Shown: positions 23,685 through 36,615, numbered from the stretch's first letter. The stretch is 64,000 nucleotides of DNA from Nepenthes gracilis (GCA_033239525.1 BSYO01000025.1:10326001-10390000), one strand, 5' to 3'. Numbers and translations: made by a program. Notes: generated by a model from the letters alone, not told the origin.

Positions 23685-25187
23685 ATGGTAAACACCATAA
23701 CCCAAGCTAGTGTTTCCGCTAGAGATGCTTCCTCCCCTGACAAGGACCACTCTGCTAGTTACCTAGTTGAAGGGGCACCTGCACCATTCTTAAAATCTGG
23801 CGGATCAGATGAGCAATATGTCCAGAATGCTCCAAATGCTCTACACCCGCCAAGGCAGGAATAAGCAACGGGCTCTACCCTCCTCAGTTCCCATTTTGAC
23901 CTCCAGAAGAGGAGGCCAAAGGACGAAGAAGCCGGCCAAAAATGCTACGAGGCCGGACAACTCTCATACTCTGAAGGCCTTCAACGCCCATAGCTGTCTA
24001 AGGCTTGAAGGGTGCTTAGGTAACAGGTTTTTGGATGAAAGTCCAAAGAGGAAGAATCCCTGATACTCCTGGGAAGAGCCAAGGCCTCAGGCTCAGGAAG
24101 AAGCTTCCAGGATTGTCGATCCACCCAAGAACTGTAGTCGGCTAGCCACACGCCGCACTGCTGAAAGAACGGAGTTGACGGCATACCTCGACTCTAAGAG
24201 ATCTAGAAATGCCTTCTGAGTGGAGGCAAAAGTAGAGAAGATCTAGAACCACGTGTTCAAAGATGCCGATGAACACACTACTAATCTGGAGAGATCTGCC
24301 TTTACTGCTGAGATCTTGAACCGTCCATTGCTGGCTAAGTTTAAAATACTAGCACTGGATTCTTACGATGGAAGTGTTGATCTCATGGATCACTTCTACA
24401 CCCATCTGAGTCTCCAAGGCTTGGAGGATTCGACGATGTGCCGGTACTCATCTCTCACTTTGAAGGGAGATGCCCATATCTAGTTCTATCGACTCCCATC
24501 AAACTCAATCCGGAGCTTCCGTGGCCTCACTAATCTTTTCCTAACTCAATATGCTTCCAACCGCTAGGAAGAAAAATAGCCGTGGCATCTCTCCCACATC
24601 AAGCAGAGACAGGGAGAGAACCCAAGGAAGTTCCTGGAGCTCTTTGCAGCAAAGGCCAAAATGATTCCCAAGCTCACTGAGAAAATGAAGCTTGGTAGTT
24701 TTAACTCTGCCTTGATGCATGGTGACTTCTTCAACCACCTAACCTATAAGAACCCGCAGACCTTCCAAGAAGTAGAGTATATCACTAAGGACTACACAGC
24801 CGCCGAAAAGGCCAACGAGGTGAAACATCCTGAGAGGACTGACCAACCTTGCTCTTTCCTGGTCGAGGGGAAGTGGAAGAACAGTGGTGACGATAATCCC
24901 CACAGAAAGCAGCACAGGATCGGGGCACTAGACCGTAAGGAGTATAGGCTGATCAACCTAACTCCTCTGACTGACACACGGTCCAATGTCCTCATGCAGA
25001 TCCATAGGGAGAAGTTCCTCAAATGGCCAAAGCCATTAAAGAACAAAGAGGGAGAAAATCCAACTAAGTATTACAATTTCCATCTATCTCTGGGACACAC
25101 CACGGAGGATTGCAAGACGATCCAGCGGGAAATTGAAGAGCTCATCCGGAGGGGCCATCTCACTAGGTTTGTTAGTAACCCTAGGTA
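23685..25187 (+). pseudogene. Gag of Tat element C, decayed
   Basis: The start is the Met at 23685 (MVNTITQASV), matching the start in A. The first frame stops after about 59 codons. The gag domain lies at 24253-24483 (LDSYDGSVDLMDHF, LTLKGD) and its continuation at 24661-25187. The C-terminal zinc-knuckle-like motif is LGHTTEDCKTIQREIEEL, usual for Tat gag just before the protease. Stops such as the TAG at 24481 break the protein. It would form the particle that packages element RNA. Confidence 0.85.
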
Positions 25188-25319
25188 GAGTTCCGGCACC
25201 TCGGACGGGGAAGGACCAAATCCTTCTCAACCATGAAACCGAGTCACGGTTAGAGTAGTCAACATCATCACAACCCGGTCATCAAGACCCAAAGCAGATC
25301 ATAAGGAGTAGCAAGTTGG

Positions 25320-25839
25320 GCGGAAGAAGCAGAGAGTGGAAGAGAATGTCATTAGCTTTAGTGATAGTGATATGGATCGTATAATTTCCCCACATGCTGA
25401 TCCCCTTATTGTATTTGCACTCATTTCAGACAGTACTATGGACTACCAATTGAAACGAGTTTTTATTGATAATGGAAGCTCCAATTATTTACTTTATCTT
25501 GATGCCATCTTTGGACTTAAAAAGAATCAACTGAAACCTATCGAAGGGCCACTATATGGCCTAGACAACGAGCCTATGGCTATCCAAGGAACAATACAAT
25601 TAGAGATCACCCTAAGCACGTACCCCAAAATGGTGAGCCATACACTCACCTTCCTAGTTATTTACTTGCCTTCCGTATACAACACAATCTTATGCCGGTC
25701 GTGCCTAGTAGCGTTCAAAGCCGTCACCTCAATACCATATTTAAAACTAAAGTTTCTAACAACATGCAGTATTGGGGAAGTGTATGTTACATGTCCCAGA
25801 TTGTACCAAGCAACAACAGAAGGCCTACAGGAGAACTAG
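25320..25839 (+). pseudogene. Aspartic protease of Tat element C
   Basis: The segment reads VISFSDSDMDRIISPHADPL, then VFIDNGSSNYLL, where the catalytic Asp sits in DNGSS. Further on it reads TLTFLVIYLPSVYNTIL. This is the retropepsin of the lineage, which would cut Gag-Pol. This stretch stays open for 167 codons and ends with a stop, followed by an RT lead-in in another frame. Confidence 0.85.
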
Positions 25840-25859
25840 ACCATTGAGATGAAACAACC

Positions 25860-26216
25860 TTGCAGCAGGCACAGCCCAGCGAGTTAACCGATCTAGTTCC
25901 ACTGAATCGGGAGGACCCGGAGAGGTGTGTAGAGATTGGGAGCTCACTCGCCGGACTCTTACGTGACCGAGTGATAGTGTTCTTAAAACAGAACGCTGAT
26001 ATCTTCATGTGGATACTCGCTGACATGTCTGGGATCTCGGCCAAAGTAATGGGCCACAAATTGGGCCTCGATCTTGGCCATAAGCCAATCAAGTAGAAGT
26101 AGAGGAATCACTCCATGAAAAAGCTCGTAGCCATCTGGGAAGAGGTGAAGAAGTTTCTAGACACCGACTTCATCAAAGAAGTCTGATACCCTGATTGACT
26201 CTCCAATATCATCCTG
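25860..26216 (+). pseudogene. Protease-RT linker of element C
   Basis: The linker contains FLKQNADIFMWILADMSGI (about 25980-26036), a block that precedes RT in Tat and related elements. A stop near 26094 and another near 26185 interrupt it. RT fingers begin near 26200. Confidence 0.75.
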
Positions 26217-27399
26217 GTGAAGAAAAGTAACAGGAATCAACGGATATGTGTCAACTTCACTGACGTCAATAAAGCCTGCCTAAAAGATAACTTCTGTTGT
26301 CCCAAGATCGACTTGTGTGTGGACTCGACTTCTGGACAGAAGTTACTGAACTTTATGGACGCATACTCGGGTTACAACCAGATTCATATAAGCCAAAAGG
26401 ATGATAAGCACACCTCATTCATGACCGACCAAGACACCTACTACTATATGGTCATGCCTTTTTGTTTAAAGAACTCAAGTGCCACTTATCAAAGGCTCGT
26501 GAGCAAGATATTCAAGAAGTAGATCGACCGTAATATGGAGGTGTACGTCGACGATATGTTTGCCAAGAGTAAGACCACCAGCGACCATATTCACGATCTG
26601 GTTGAGTCCTTCAAGATACTCTGCACAAACCATATAAAGTTAAATCCTTCAAAGTGTGTCTTCAGAGTATCTTCGGGGAAGTTTTTGGGTTTCATCGTCT
26701 CTTAGTGAGAGATCGAAGCAAATCCAGAGAAGATTAAAGCTCTCACGGATATGTCTCCGCCATGGAATGTCAAGGATATCCTGAGGCTAACCGGACGACT
26801 GACAATACTATCCCGCTTCTTGGCAAAGTCGGGGGAAAAGTACTAACCTTTCTTCAAGGCTCTAAGGGGGACTAAAGTAATCGGTTTCCAATGGATTGCA
26901 GAGTACCAAGTAGCCTTCGATGAGTTGAAGTGGTACTTGGCCAATCCACCGTTGCTAACGTCACCCAAGGATGAAGAAGAGCTGTACCTCTACTTGGCAA
27001 TATCAAAGGTGGCTCTCAGCTCTATTCTCATATGCCAGGACTCCGACTCTTAGTGGCCGGTCTACTATGTGAGCAAGATGTTGACCAGCACAGAAACACG
27101 CTACCCGCATGCTGAAAAGCTTGCTTTAACACTTGTCTTCTCAACTTGAAAGTTGTAACCCTATTTTTAGGCCCATCGCATGGTCGTTTTGACAGACCAG
27201 CCACTAAAAAGTATCCTCAAGAAGCCCAATGTATCCGACCGGCTGGTTAAGTGGGCCATCAAGTAGGGAGAGTTTGACATCGAATTTCGGCTAAGGCCAG
27301 CCATCAAGGGGCAGGCCCTAACAGACTTCATCGTCGAGACTACGATCCCAATCATCGATGAGCATCCACTGAGGACATAGATCACCACCCAGAAGAGCC
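26217..27399 (+). pseudogene. Reverse transcriptase and RNase H of Tat element C
   Basis: RT shows ICVNFTDVNKACLKD, LLNFMDAYSGYNQIHI and the catalytic EVYVDDMFAKSK near 26540-26570. LNPSKCVFRV and FLGFIVS follow. RNase H runs from about 26760 to 27230, with VLTDQPLKSIL near 27185. The linker KGQALTDFIVETT leads into the second RNase H. TAG codons at 26521, 26704 and later interrupt the frame. The copy keeps the YVDD residues but cannot make a full enzyme. Confidence 0.85.
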
Positions 27400-27847
27400 A
27401 AAATTCGTCCTCAACGTGGACAGATCGTCTACCAACTCAGGCAGTGGTGTCGGAGTAGTTCTAAGGACCCCATACTGGTTTGAGATGAAGTACTCCTTTA
27501 AACTCGATTTTCTAGCCACCAACAACATTATCAAGTACGAAACCCTGTTAACCAGATTACGACTAACCAAAGAGTACTCAGCTAGGCAGCTAACCATTTA
27601 CAACGATGCAGAGTTAGTCGTTAACCAAATCAACGGGAGTTTTGAGGCATGCAACCTTCTCTTGGCCAAATACTTGGCTAAGACAAATGACGCCATCCGG
27701 AGGTTTGATAATTTGAGCCTGGTCTATGTCCCTAAAACTGAAAATTGGAAGGCCGACCAATTTATTAGAGTAGTGGTGGCCGAAAACCGAAAACAGTACT
27801 CAAGGAACACGAGGAAAGTTTTGAGCGCTCTCAGTATAGAGGAATAG
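27400..27847 (+). pseudogene. Second (archaeal-type) RNase H of Tat element C
   Basis: Visible motifs are TDRSSTNSGSGVGVVLRTP (first Asp), NIIKYETLLTRLRLTKE (Glu), LTIYNDAELVVNQINGSFEA (Asp) and WKADQF (last Asp). Tat elements are known for carrying this extra domain between the first RNase H and integrase. The frame is open for 143 codons and ends at a stop. The same block is present in A (4791-5155) and D (43900-44400). Confidence 0.85.
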
Positions 27848-27849
27848 GA

Positions 27850-29128
27850 AGCGATGCAAGTCTTCAACTCCGAAAATTGGATGATACCTTATTTGAGATA
27901 TCTGGCGGACGGAGCACTACCCGAGAATGCAAACAAAGTTAAGCAGAATAAGAAGACGGTCGACGAGTACACCATAGTCGACAAACAGCTCTATCGCCAT
28001 GGATACTCAATTCCGTACCTCCGGTGTCTTACTTTTAAGGAGGCCAACTACGCCTTGAATGAAATCTACCTCGGGATATTTGGGTCACACATTGGTAGCA
28101 AGAATCTAGCATTTGAAGTCATGTGCCAGAGATATTACCGACCTACAATGAAGAAGAACGCTATGGAGTTTGTGAAGAAATGTGAGACCTGTCAACTCCA
28201 CGGCAATCTTCACCACCAGCCGCCTGTGGAGTTGAGATTCCTCCAAACTCCTTGGCCATTCATGCAATGAGAGCTCAATATTCTCGACCCATTTTCCATC
28301 ACGACCGGTCAAAGAAAGTCTATCATCGTGAGCCTAGACTACTTCACCAAATGGATTGAAGCCACCCCGCTGGCCAAAATCACCAAGCACAATATGCTGG
28401 AAATCGTCCGCCAGAGTATAATGAGCAGATTTGGCATTCTCGAGGTCACTGTGACTGACAACGGAATCCAATTCTCGGAGAAGCGTTTCACTAAGTATTG
28501 GACCAATCTACGTATCAGATTGGTCGACACTTCGGTGGTATACCTCCAAGCAAATAGACAGATTGAAGTCACCAACCGTACACTACTCCATGGTCTGAAG
28601 ACCAAGTTGGAGGACGTAGGGGGTTCTTGGGTCAACAAGCTACCCTCCGTCCTATGGTTATATCGGATGACTCCAAAAGAACTAATTCGCGAGACACCCT
28701 TCAATCTCTGCTATGGGACTAAGGTTGTAATACCGGTTGAGATCAGGCTCCCAAGCTTCAAGTTCGGAGCGTTTGATTCACTTGATAACCCCCCAAAAGA
28801 TCGGGAACATCTAGATCTATTGGAGGAAGCCCATGATGGAACTAGGATGCGTGCAGTTGCTTACCAGCAACGAGTTACTCGCTATTACAATAAGAAAATG
28901 AAAGCATAGCAATTCAAAATTGGAGACCTAGTCTTGCAAAGCATAGAGGCTACGAGCAAGATAACTAACCAGAACAAGCTTTCCCTGAATTAGGAAGGCC
29001 CGTTTCTAGTCTCAGCAGTTCTGCGGAATGGGGCATACAAGCTCTGAACTCAGAATGGCAAGTTGGTCCCGCGGACGTGGAACCAGTCCACCTAAAACGT
29101 TACTTTCAGTGAAGACCTAGGTAGGTCA
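27850..29128 (+). pseudogene. Integrase of Tat element C
   Basis: The zinc domain keeps GSHIG and KKCETCQLHG, but the first histidine is replaced by Tyr (NEIYLGIFG). The catalytic core keeps all three acidic positions: SLDYFTKWIEATPL, VTVTDNGIQF and QIEVTNRTLL. A stop at 28268 separates the zinc domain from the core, and another after 28909 precedes the C-terminal domain (FKIGDLVLQSIEAT), which reads to about 29128. Integration would need an intact protein, so this copy is dead. Confidence 0.87.
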
Positions 29129-29299
29129 TCTGTATGACATGAAGCATGCTTGTAACATTCATTGTAATTAATAAAAGAATGTTCCTTTTTTTATTTAGAT
29201 TGTGCCATACTTTTCTTTTCTTTCTTTTCCATGTGAATGCTTGCTTGCAGAATACACAAAATAAATGACCTAAACTACCCCTAAATCAGGCAAGTTTTC

Positions 29300-29480
29300 A
29301 CTCGGCCATAATTAAACCCTGGTCATCCAGGCGGTCCATAAGCGGTCGAATTAAACACTGATCATCCATGCGGCTTGTAAGCGGTCGAATTAGACCCTGA
29401 TCATCCTGTTGGTCCGTAAGAGGTCGAATTAAACCTTAGTCATCCAAGTAGCCCATTCGCGGTTTAATTCTAAACCTTAC
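29300..29480. repeat. Degenerate ~50-bp tandem repeat, element C 3' region
   Basis: Four imperfect units share catcca, then a gcgg or gtcc variant, then aagcggtcgaattaaac. Spacing is about 50 bases and the last unit is partial. Confidence 0.7.
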
Positions 29481-29952
29481 GAGGTTTAAACAGTACACGC
29501 AATAACCTCCTCCAGTAGGAGATAGTGTGATCAGTCTACAAAGATCAACAAAGTAGGAGCAAAATTCTCCACCCAAAAGTTGGCCGCCCAGAGTCTGGGC
29601 AGCGCCATGCATTATGAGGGCACAAATCGCTAAGGCATACTCGTGTATGAAAGCAGTGCCTTAAGGGCCAAGGGCCGATCTCTAAGCAGCAAAGACTTAG
29701 AATTTTCAGATAAGGAAAGCATGAAAAATTTGAATGGGCTAACAGATTTTATAAAGGTACGCAGCCATTGGAGTAAGGCAGCACATCAGAAAAGTGCACC
29801 CATCATTACGGATACGTGTCATTTTCGGAGAGAGTGCAGTCGAATCAGATCTTTCAGTAAATTAATTATCAGGATCGCAAATTCACTGTATGTTGACAAG
29901 TGGCAAACCTTTTGACTAACAGTCCGGCGGCAAGATGGCACGTCAATTCAAT

Positions 29953-30195
29953 CCCCGATAGTTCTCCGAATTTTGACCAGGATGGTCAACGTATCCGATC
30001 AATACTCCTCTTCCTGCTCAATTCTCCGAATTCTTACCATGACGGTTAATGAATCCGGTCAATGCTCCCCCTCCTACTTAGTTATCTAGATTCTTACCAG
30101 GACGGTCAATGAATCCAGTCAATACTCCTCTTTCTGCTCAGTTCTCCAGATTCTTACTAAGACGGTCAACGAATTCGGTCAATGCTTCCTACAAC
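29953..30195. repeat. 60-bp tandem repeat, element C 3' region
   Basis: About four units of 60 bases. Each contains acggtcaatgaatcc or a close variant, then ggtcaat, ctcct, and ends near gattctt or gaattctt. Divergence between units is moderate. Confidence 0.8.
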
Positions 30196-30587
30196 TCAGT
30201 ACCTCAAATCTTGACGTTACGGTCAACAGTCGCAAGCAACGCGACTAGCAGACCAAGAGCCACTACTAGTTTTCTCATCAAGCTGTCTCAGACAAGTTAC
30301 CCAACCAAGCACGTCTCATCGTGAATATAATAAAGGTCAGAGTCCCAAACCACCAACATAGAGGGCTAGTGATGGGACACCAGTAACAAGCTGGCCTACA
30401 AAGGAGGAAACAACTCAAATCGTCAGTGGCCTATTTTTGCTTGGATGGTCAACGCTACCGTTAACCAGACGAATAGCAAGTGGACCGTTAAAAACCCGAG
30501 ATCAAGACGGCGCATCAAAGACTAGGACGATCAACGCTTCTGTTGACCAAAGAATCGGCCAATAGACTTGTTAAGGCCCGGGACGCA

Positions 30588-30775
30588 TATAATATCCCAA
30601 ATGTTTTTATTCGATTTAATTTTAGTTTATTTATTTTTGGATAATTTGGATGTGATAAAAATTAATTAAATAATATAAAAATTTTGGAGAAATATTTGGA
30701 ATTGTTGGATGGCCCCCAAATTGTACCAATTAGATCCCCTGAGTATCGATTTAAATTTCGGGATTAAAAGAAAAT

Positions 30776-30812
<37 letters not shown>

Positions 30813-32992
30813 TTATATAATAAAAATAATAATAAAGATAATAATAATAATAATAATAATAACAACTATGGAAACATAAGAAGCAGAGGGGAAGATCGGG
30901 AGAGCATGGAAATTGGGCAAGGATTTTGGCGAGGAGAGAAAGAGAGAGAGAGGAGGAGAACAGCGCCGACGGAGGCGACGCATGGGTCGGCGATGGCCGG
31001 TGACCGCTGTGCATGGCGATGGCCGGCTGGGCGACGTAGTGGAGCAGGGGCAGCAGCTACAGGAGCCCGGCACAAGGAGGAACCGCGCAAAGGAGAAGAG
31101 GAGAAATGGAGGTTTTTGGGTCCGATTCCGATTTCGAACTAGTTGAAGAAAATATAGAGCACGTCGGGGTAAGTGTTCTCATACTCATTATTTACTCTCT
31201 TTCGATTTTTATTCATTCTCCATTGGGTATTATCATTCCGATATTCACCCAAATCATAAATAACATATAACCTATGATATTACTCAAAGTATTTATGGTT
31301 TATTGTCTGTTTTTCCCTTCCATTTAACCCGGTTTGGCTTCGCCAAACCCTAACCCGTAACTGCACGGGATACCTCCTTTTTTCCTTCGATTATATGTTA
31401 AATTGACCCAAAAATATAAATTATCTTGTCCTAAATATGCATATATCTTGGCCGGGTGTCCGAATTCACAAGAATCGACCCGTTCACGTTGTCCGAACTC
31501 TCTAAAATAGCCCTGATATTGTTCACCCGAGAATAAATAAAATCTTTTCATGCTTCCATTGTAATAAATTGTTATGTAAGTTAAGACTAATTGTTTATAT
31601 TTAATTGTAAGCCCTAGAAATATATGTTTGTGCTCCGTTTGCAATGAAAAGTGTTCCAGAAGACTCTAATGTGATATTGGCCCATTGGTGGTAAGGAATT
31701 CTAATCTCTCTCATGAATTTTGATAATCATGCACATAAATTGAATCATTAAAAAGGCTTAAGTCCCAAAGAAAGATAAGAACCGAGCAAGCAATCGGAGG
31801 AAAATCCACAATGTGTGTATGATCGAATTGATCTCCCGATTGAAGATAATGTGAATGAAATGAAATGTGGTGGATCTTCCATCATGGAAAAGTAATCTTA
31901 AAACTAGGACTATGAACTTATGGTCATTGGGTAGTATTCTCTGGCTTGCCACGTCCATCATGGTGGGAACCCAAGGAATACTTTGGCTACGTATTCTGGC
32001 TGCTGATGAGAACGAGCGATTCCGTGGTATACCCTAGGATACTATTGTGAAAGAACGATGAACTGTCCTGGTACCCCGAGAAAATGGGACATTTATCGAC
32101 CCGTCTACAGGCATAATATGTAGATGACCCCCCAATTGAGTCTAAGAATAAGTCCTCGCGGCCATAAATCTTGTAGAATAACATGATCATTTCCTCGTTC
32201 TTTCATATTGTTAGCTAGTATAACCTATTGGTCCTGATCCGCAAAGATTGATATAAATAATAAATGCGATAAAACATGATAAATAGCAATATGCATTCCT
32301 AATTGCCCTTTTCCTCTCATGTTTCTTTGTAATTGCGAGTACATGTTGCCCCCTTTCCATTATTATTTTCGTTATTTTTACCATTTGATAGTGATGTATG
32401 ATTTCACTTGCTGAGTTGTATATTCACCCTTACTGTTTCTCCTTCCAGATGAGAGTATTGAGCTGACGCCCGATTAGTTATAGTAAGGAGAGGGATTTGC
32501 TTGAGGAAATTAGTTGGACGTTGAAGGCTTAAAGATTTGAACATGTCTAATATAATAGAATGTAAATAGTCGAGTTAGATTAATATGGTGTGTTTTATTG
32601 TGGCTTGTTATTATTTTATGTTTATTGTTATATTTTCGTAGGTTTCTGCATCTAGTTTTGCTTCTGCATTAATATTGAATGTTTCAGATTTTGTTTAGGC
32701 CTAAATGGCATCTGTCTTAAATCCGACATAGTAATTAAAGTATGTTGTGTTGAAGCCATGGATATTATGACATTGTAGATCCTGTGTTGTGAATATGTTG
32801 TGGAGTAATTGAGAAACTTGGATATTTATATGTTTGTGCAGGAAATTTTAACAAATTATATTTTTGGTCTTCGTCAAATTATAGAGAAAACTATACCAAA
32901 ATTTTTACAGAAATTTATAATATTAATTATGGACTTTATTTATGTATTTATTGACGGAAGTTATTTAAGGAAAAATAACTCGATCCGTCCCA
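30588..32992 (+). mobile_element. Solo LTR of a Tekay-like chromovirus, inserted in element C
   Basis: A 2,405-bp copy of the same family as 5646-8212. It starts tataatatccc and ends ccgtccca. The target duplication is acgca at 30583-30587 and atgca at 32993-32997; the difference fits loss of a methylated CpG. The exact site is confirmed by comparing the two LTRs of C. It contains an AT/TTTATA run and an AAT run (30818-30863) followed by a purine-rich block. No coding domain is present, and the GC-rich short frames near 30866-31146 are not genes. Confidence 0.88.
30818..30863. repeat. AAT microsatellite in solo LTR
   Basis: The run follows the AT-rich TATA-like tract and lies in the same place as the run at 5843-5871. 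Confidence 0.85.
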
Positions 32993-33787
32993 ATGCACAT
33001 GGCCCAAGCCTAACTTAGCCCACATGTCCATCTTTGAGCCACAATAGTCGTCTACCCTAATTTTTTGCATCTCCAAAGAAAGCAAGCTTCACTATAATGG
33101 TCACCTCTAAAATCAAAACACATCCCAGGAGAAAGGTGCCACAATCTACGCACGGTCTGTTGGAGACCCTAATGGTTACAAAACGCAGAAGGAATGAGAT
33201 CAGCCTCTTTGACCGTTACAGTCAGAAAGGCGCTCACACTCATGCAAAAAAGGTAACAATCCCCAACAAAACACGGGTATCAAGCCTCTCAACACAAGGA
33301 AGGCAGCACAGGGCCATAATTATAAAAGGCCATGGAAGCTCCCTTTAAATGCACGCGTTCAATCACGTCTTCTCTTACTCACAAAAACTCTCAAACAATT
33401 ACAAAACTCTCAGAAGCTCTCAGATAGTCAAGCAACCCAACGCTCTCTCTCTCTCTGCTATTAGTTTTCAACAAACTCAACACTTAGAAAATCTATTCCT
33501 CACGAGTATAACAATCAAGCCACTCTCTCTACGAATGCATTCTCCCACTTGCAAACATACTCCCTGTATTCATTTCTGCATCTCTTGCATTCACCTTCTA
33601 TTCTCAGAAGATTAACTACTGACTTAAGTATCGGATTATTTTCGGTGGGATCAAATTCTACCATCACCTGACCTCCTGTTTAAAGTTGTGGTGTACAATA
33701 CTCAAAGCTCAGATAACGTAGATCGGAATCCGACAGACTATTTGATCCGAATCTATTCAAAATTTAGATCCATGACATATCACTACA

Positions 33788-36615
33788 TATTATTGGAACA
33801 TTTTCTAGAAGTGGTTAGAACTAAAAGGAGCAGCATCAATGATATTTTGGCCATAATGTGGTTGTGATTTTAGTATTTTAAAACTATTATCTATATGTAT
33901 GTGTAATATAAATAGTATGAGAGTGTCAAAATAATTTTTTCATATTCCTTCATTATTAAAATTAAAAAATTATATCCCATGACTACAAACTAATTTTTAA
34001 AATGAGAAATATAATAAAATTACTAATAAAAATTAATATAAATATATTAGTAATTATCACACAAATATTACTTTATATTATAGGAGAATAGAGAGAGTAG
34101 AAGAGAGTAGATAGAAAAAGAAAATATTGTGTGTGTATTGTGCGGTGAAGGAATATATTTATAGAATTTTTACATATTTAAATACTTATAAAAAAATAAA
34201 TAAGGGGTGATGGTCAATGACTCCCATGATCACATGACCATTGGGGGATTTTTAAAAAAAAGGTGGTGGGTCATCTTAGTTCCCTATGACTACCAAAATA
34301 TTAGGTTGTACTTTATATAGCCCAATCTATTCATCACTAGGGTGAGCCAAGCTGTGCTATGATAGTTCGAATCATTTACCAACTCTAGTTAGACTATGCT
34401 AGTCTTATCATTTCATGTATCACAAGTATGCCATCTTCAAAGCCCACATTGATGGTCAATCATAAAATTTTTATCAATTGATTTGTTATTGTAGGGTCCT
34501 ATAACTTGGCCAAAAAGATCATTTTTCTTTTCATCAAACAATCCATGGCAATTGTTCATTTTGATCTTCACCAAGATTTGTTTTTTCATAACAGATTACT
34601 TTATATTTAGTATTTTCATTTTAACATTTGTTCTTTACTGATAATTTTTTTTACTTTTTTTAGCTCAAAATTCACAAAATCACAAGCAACCAAATTGGTT
34701 TTGCATTTTTTCAAAACACAATTCAAATTTCTGTGTTTTCATATTCTTCATTTTGATATTTTTACCACTTCACAACATCCCAAAAAATATTGTCTTTCTT
34801 CTCATTTTTCATGATTATTTTTGTCTATTTATTTACTATTCAATTCTTACATTCTAATTTTCCCATTTTCATATTCCTATTCTTTTTCGTCAAGATGAAA
34901 GTAAATAATTTTTTACTTTTTAAGATGTTAAAAAATATATTTTATTGTTCATATATCAACAAAACAAAGAACTTTGTTCTCCATTAAAAGCTCATGTATT
35001 CAACATATGTAAAGTTTTGCTATCATATACAATGACATTTGATTGATTCATTCAAATAACACACTAATCAATTACATCTTAACTGGTTATTAAGATCATA
35101 CTATATAGGCACGAAGAGATTAAGAGAATATAAACTTTTAATTATATTATTATGATATATAAATTTTACAAATTAAATAGAACTTATAAAACATATAAAA
35201 AATAACAATAAAATAAAAACTTATAAAGTTACTTTTTCATCGTCTTCAATACAATTGTTTTGGGGCAGTCGAAGTAGACAACATTTGGCCACGGATATAT
35301 TATTCCATTTAATTTTTTTTAATATCGAGAAAATTTATTTGAAACGTTATATCATAATAAATAAGAAATTTTTTTTTTGTGGGGCAATTGATTTTTAAAT
35401 GGATAAAAAATTTGACTACTCATACTGATATATTTAGAAATTTATTAAATATATATATAATTAAGACCTTCTTAATTATGATTAAAAGCTAATTTCTTAA
35501 TTTATATGTGTTTATATATGTATGAATAATTTGATTTAATTTAGTTATGTATAATTTTTTAGATCATAGAAAGTCAAAATATGTTATAAATAAAAAAAAT
35601 TAAAATATAATTAATTTGCATGAGAAATCATTATTAATGACTCAGACTCATTTGATTGGACGGTTTGAAATTTGTTTTCCAAAGCTCCAGCGCTTTATGT
35701 AGATCAACCAATTGAAATTTGTGGGGGCTTCTTTAAGCTTTTGGGATGGTGAAGTTTGTATCGTGTGACTTTAAAAAAAAAACAAAAAAATTGAATTTGC
35801 ATTTTCTTAAAAAAATTGTGAAAAAATCACACTGTAGGAACTCGTAATTTCTCCTATGATGGGAAACATTTTTTAATCCAACAGCTCCTATTAACATTGC
35901 AGGGGCTGCGACGCTCCACGCATTGCAGCCCCCTAAGTTCCCCACGATGGGACACGAGAGGGCTCTGTAAAAATCACGGACGATTGTTAAAATATTTTAA
36001 TTTTATTTAAAAAAATATAAAATATAGCTTTCCTTTTAATTTTTTTAAATATCAAAATTTTAACATAATCATAATATTAAAATTAAAAATTTATTCTTAT
36101 AAATTTTTAATTATTTTTATAAATAAATTCAACTATCCCAATAAAATAACTTTTAATTAAGGATGAGAGGGTAGGCACATTAAGGAGGCTCCATTTTTAA
36201 AAAGAAATATATAGAATTATTTTTTTATATTTGGATTGTTATTTTTAAGTAAATAGTTATAATTTAATAATTTTTAAAAAAATTAAAAATTAATTATAAT
36301 TAGTTTTAAATCTAATCTATTTAAAAAAATAAATAATCTAATTTTAAAAAATAATTTATTCAATTTTCTTCAAAGATAGCATCTTTCGTTCCCCCACGCT
36401 ACTTCCTTCCTTGAGTTGTCCTTGAAACAAAAAAGCCTATTAATAAATAGGTTCTTAAACTTATTTAAGTATTAAGATTAAAAATTTAAAAATAAATAAC
36501 AAAAATTAAGAGAAATATTGAAATTTTAAATATAATCTTTATAATTGATTCCTTGGTTTCCATACCTAACATCAAATAAATAAATAATATATATATATAT
36601 ATATATATATACAGA
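33788..36615. other. AT-rich region without recognised gene
   Basis: About 2.8 kb between element C and a solo LTR. No domain or LTR pair is recognised on either strand. A short inverted pair, ggggctgc and gcagcccc, lies at about 35904-35933 and may belong to a small DNA transposon, but no terminal repeats were found. An AT microsatellite occupies about 36587-36610. Confidence 0.4.

Larger units (their letters stand above)
29129..30369 (+). other. 3' noncoding region of element C
   Basis: Between integrase and the 3' LTR there is no recognised gene on either strand, in contrast to A and D, which carry an antisense gene here. Two tandem repeat arrays occupy part of it. A weak purine-rich string, agagggctag, lies just before the LTR. 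Confidence 0.6.
22625..33782 (+). mobile_element. Full-length, decayed Tat-lineage element C
   Basis: Both LTRs are present and the target duplication ctaca lies at 22620-22624 and 33783-33787. Gag, protease, RT, RNase H, a second RNase H and integrase follow in order on the + strand. Tandem repeats fill the 3' noncoding part. Unlike A and D, no antisense gene lies between integrase and the 3' LTR. The 3' LTR is split by a solo LTR. Stops and frameshifts through all domains make it non-autonomous today. Confidence 0.92.
30370..33782 (+). repeat. 3' LTR of element C, split by a solo LTR
   Basis: Starts tgatggg at 30370 and ends atatca at 33782. Without the 2,410-bp insertion and duplication the length is 1,003 bp and it aligns with 22625-23614. 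A TATA box, ttataaaagg, lies near 33321-33330. The flanking ctaca repeats the one before the 5' LTR. Confidence 0.9.

Noticed and set aside
29643..29915. 90-residue + strand frame in the 3' region of element C
   Set aside because: No recognisable domain, placed in noncoding sequence with tandem repeats; likely chance.
29953..30195. Tandem repeat as a CRISPR array
   Set aside because: Units are contiguous and diverged with no unique spacers, and the window is a plant genome.
30751..31146. Several overlapping GC-rich frames on both strands
   Set aside because: They lie inside a solo LTR and are Ser/Pro/Arg-rich low-complexity frames; the related LTR at 5646-8212 does not keep the same protein.
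35902..35933. Small inverted repeat as a miniature DNA transposon
   Set aside because: Arms of 8 bases only; no terminal repeats or target duplication could be found around it.
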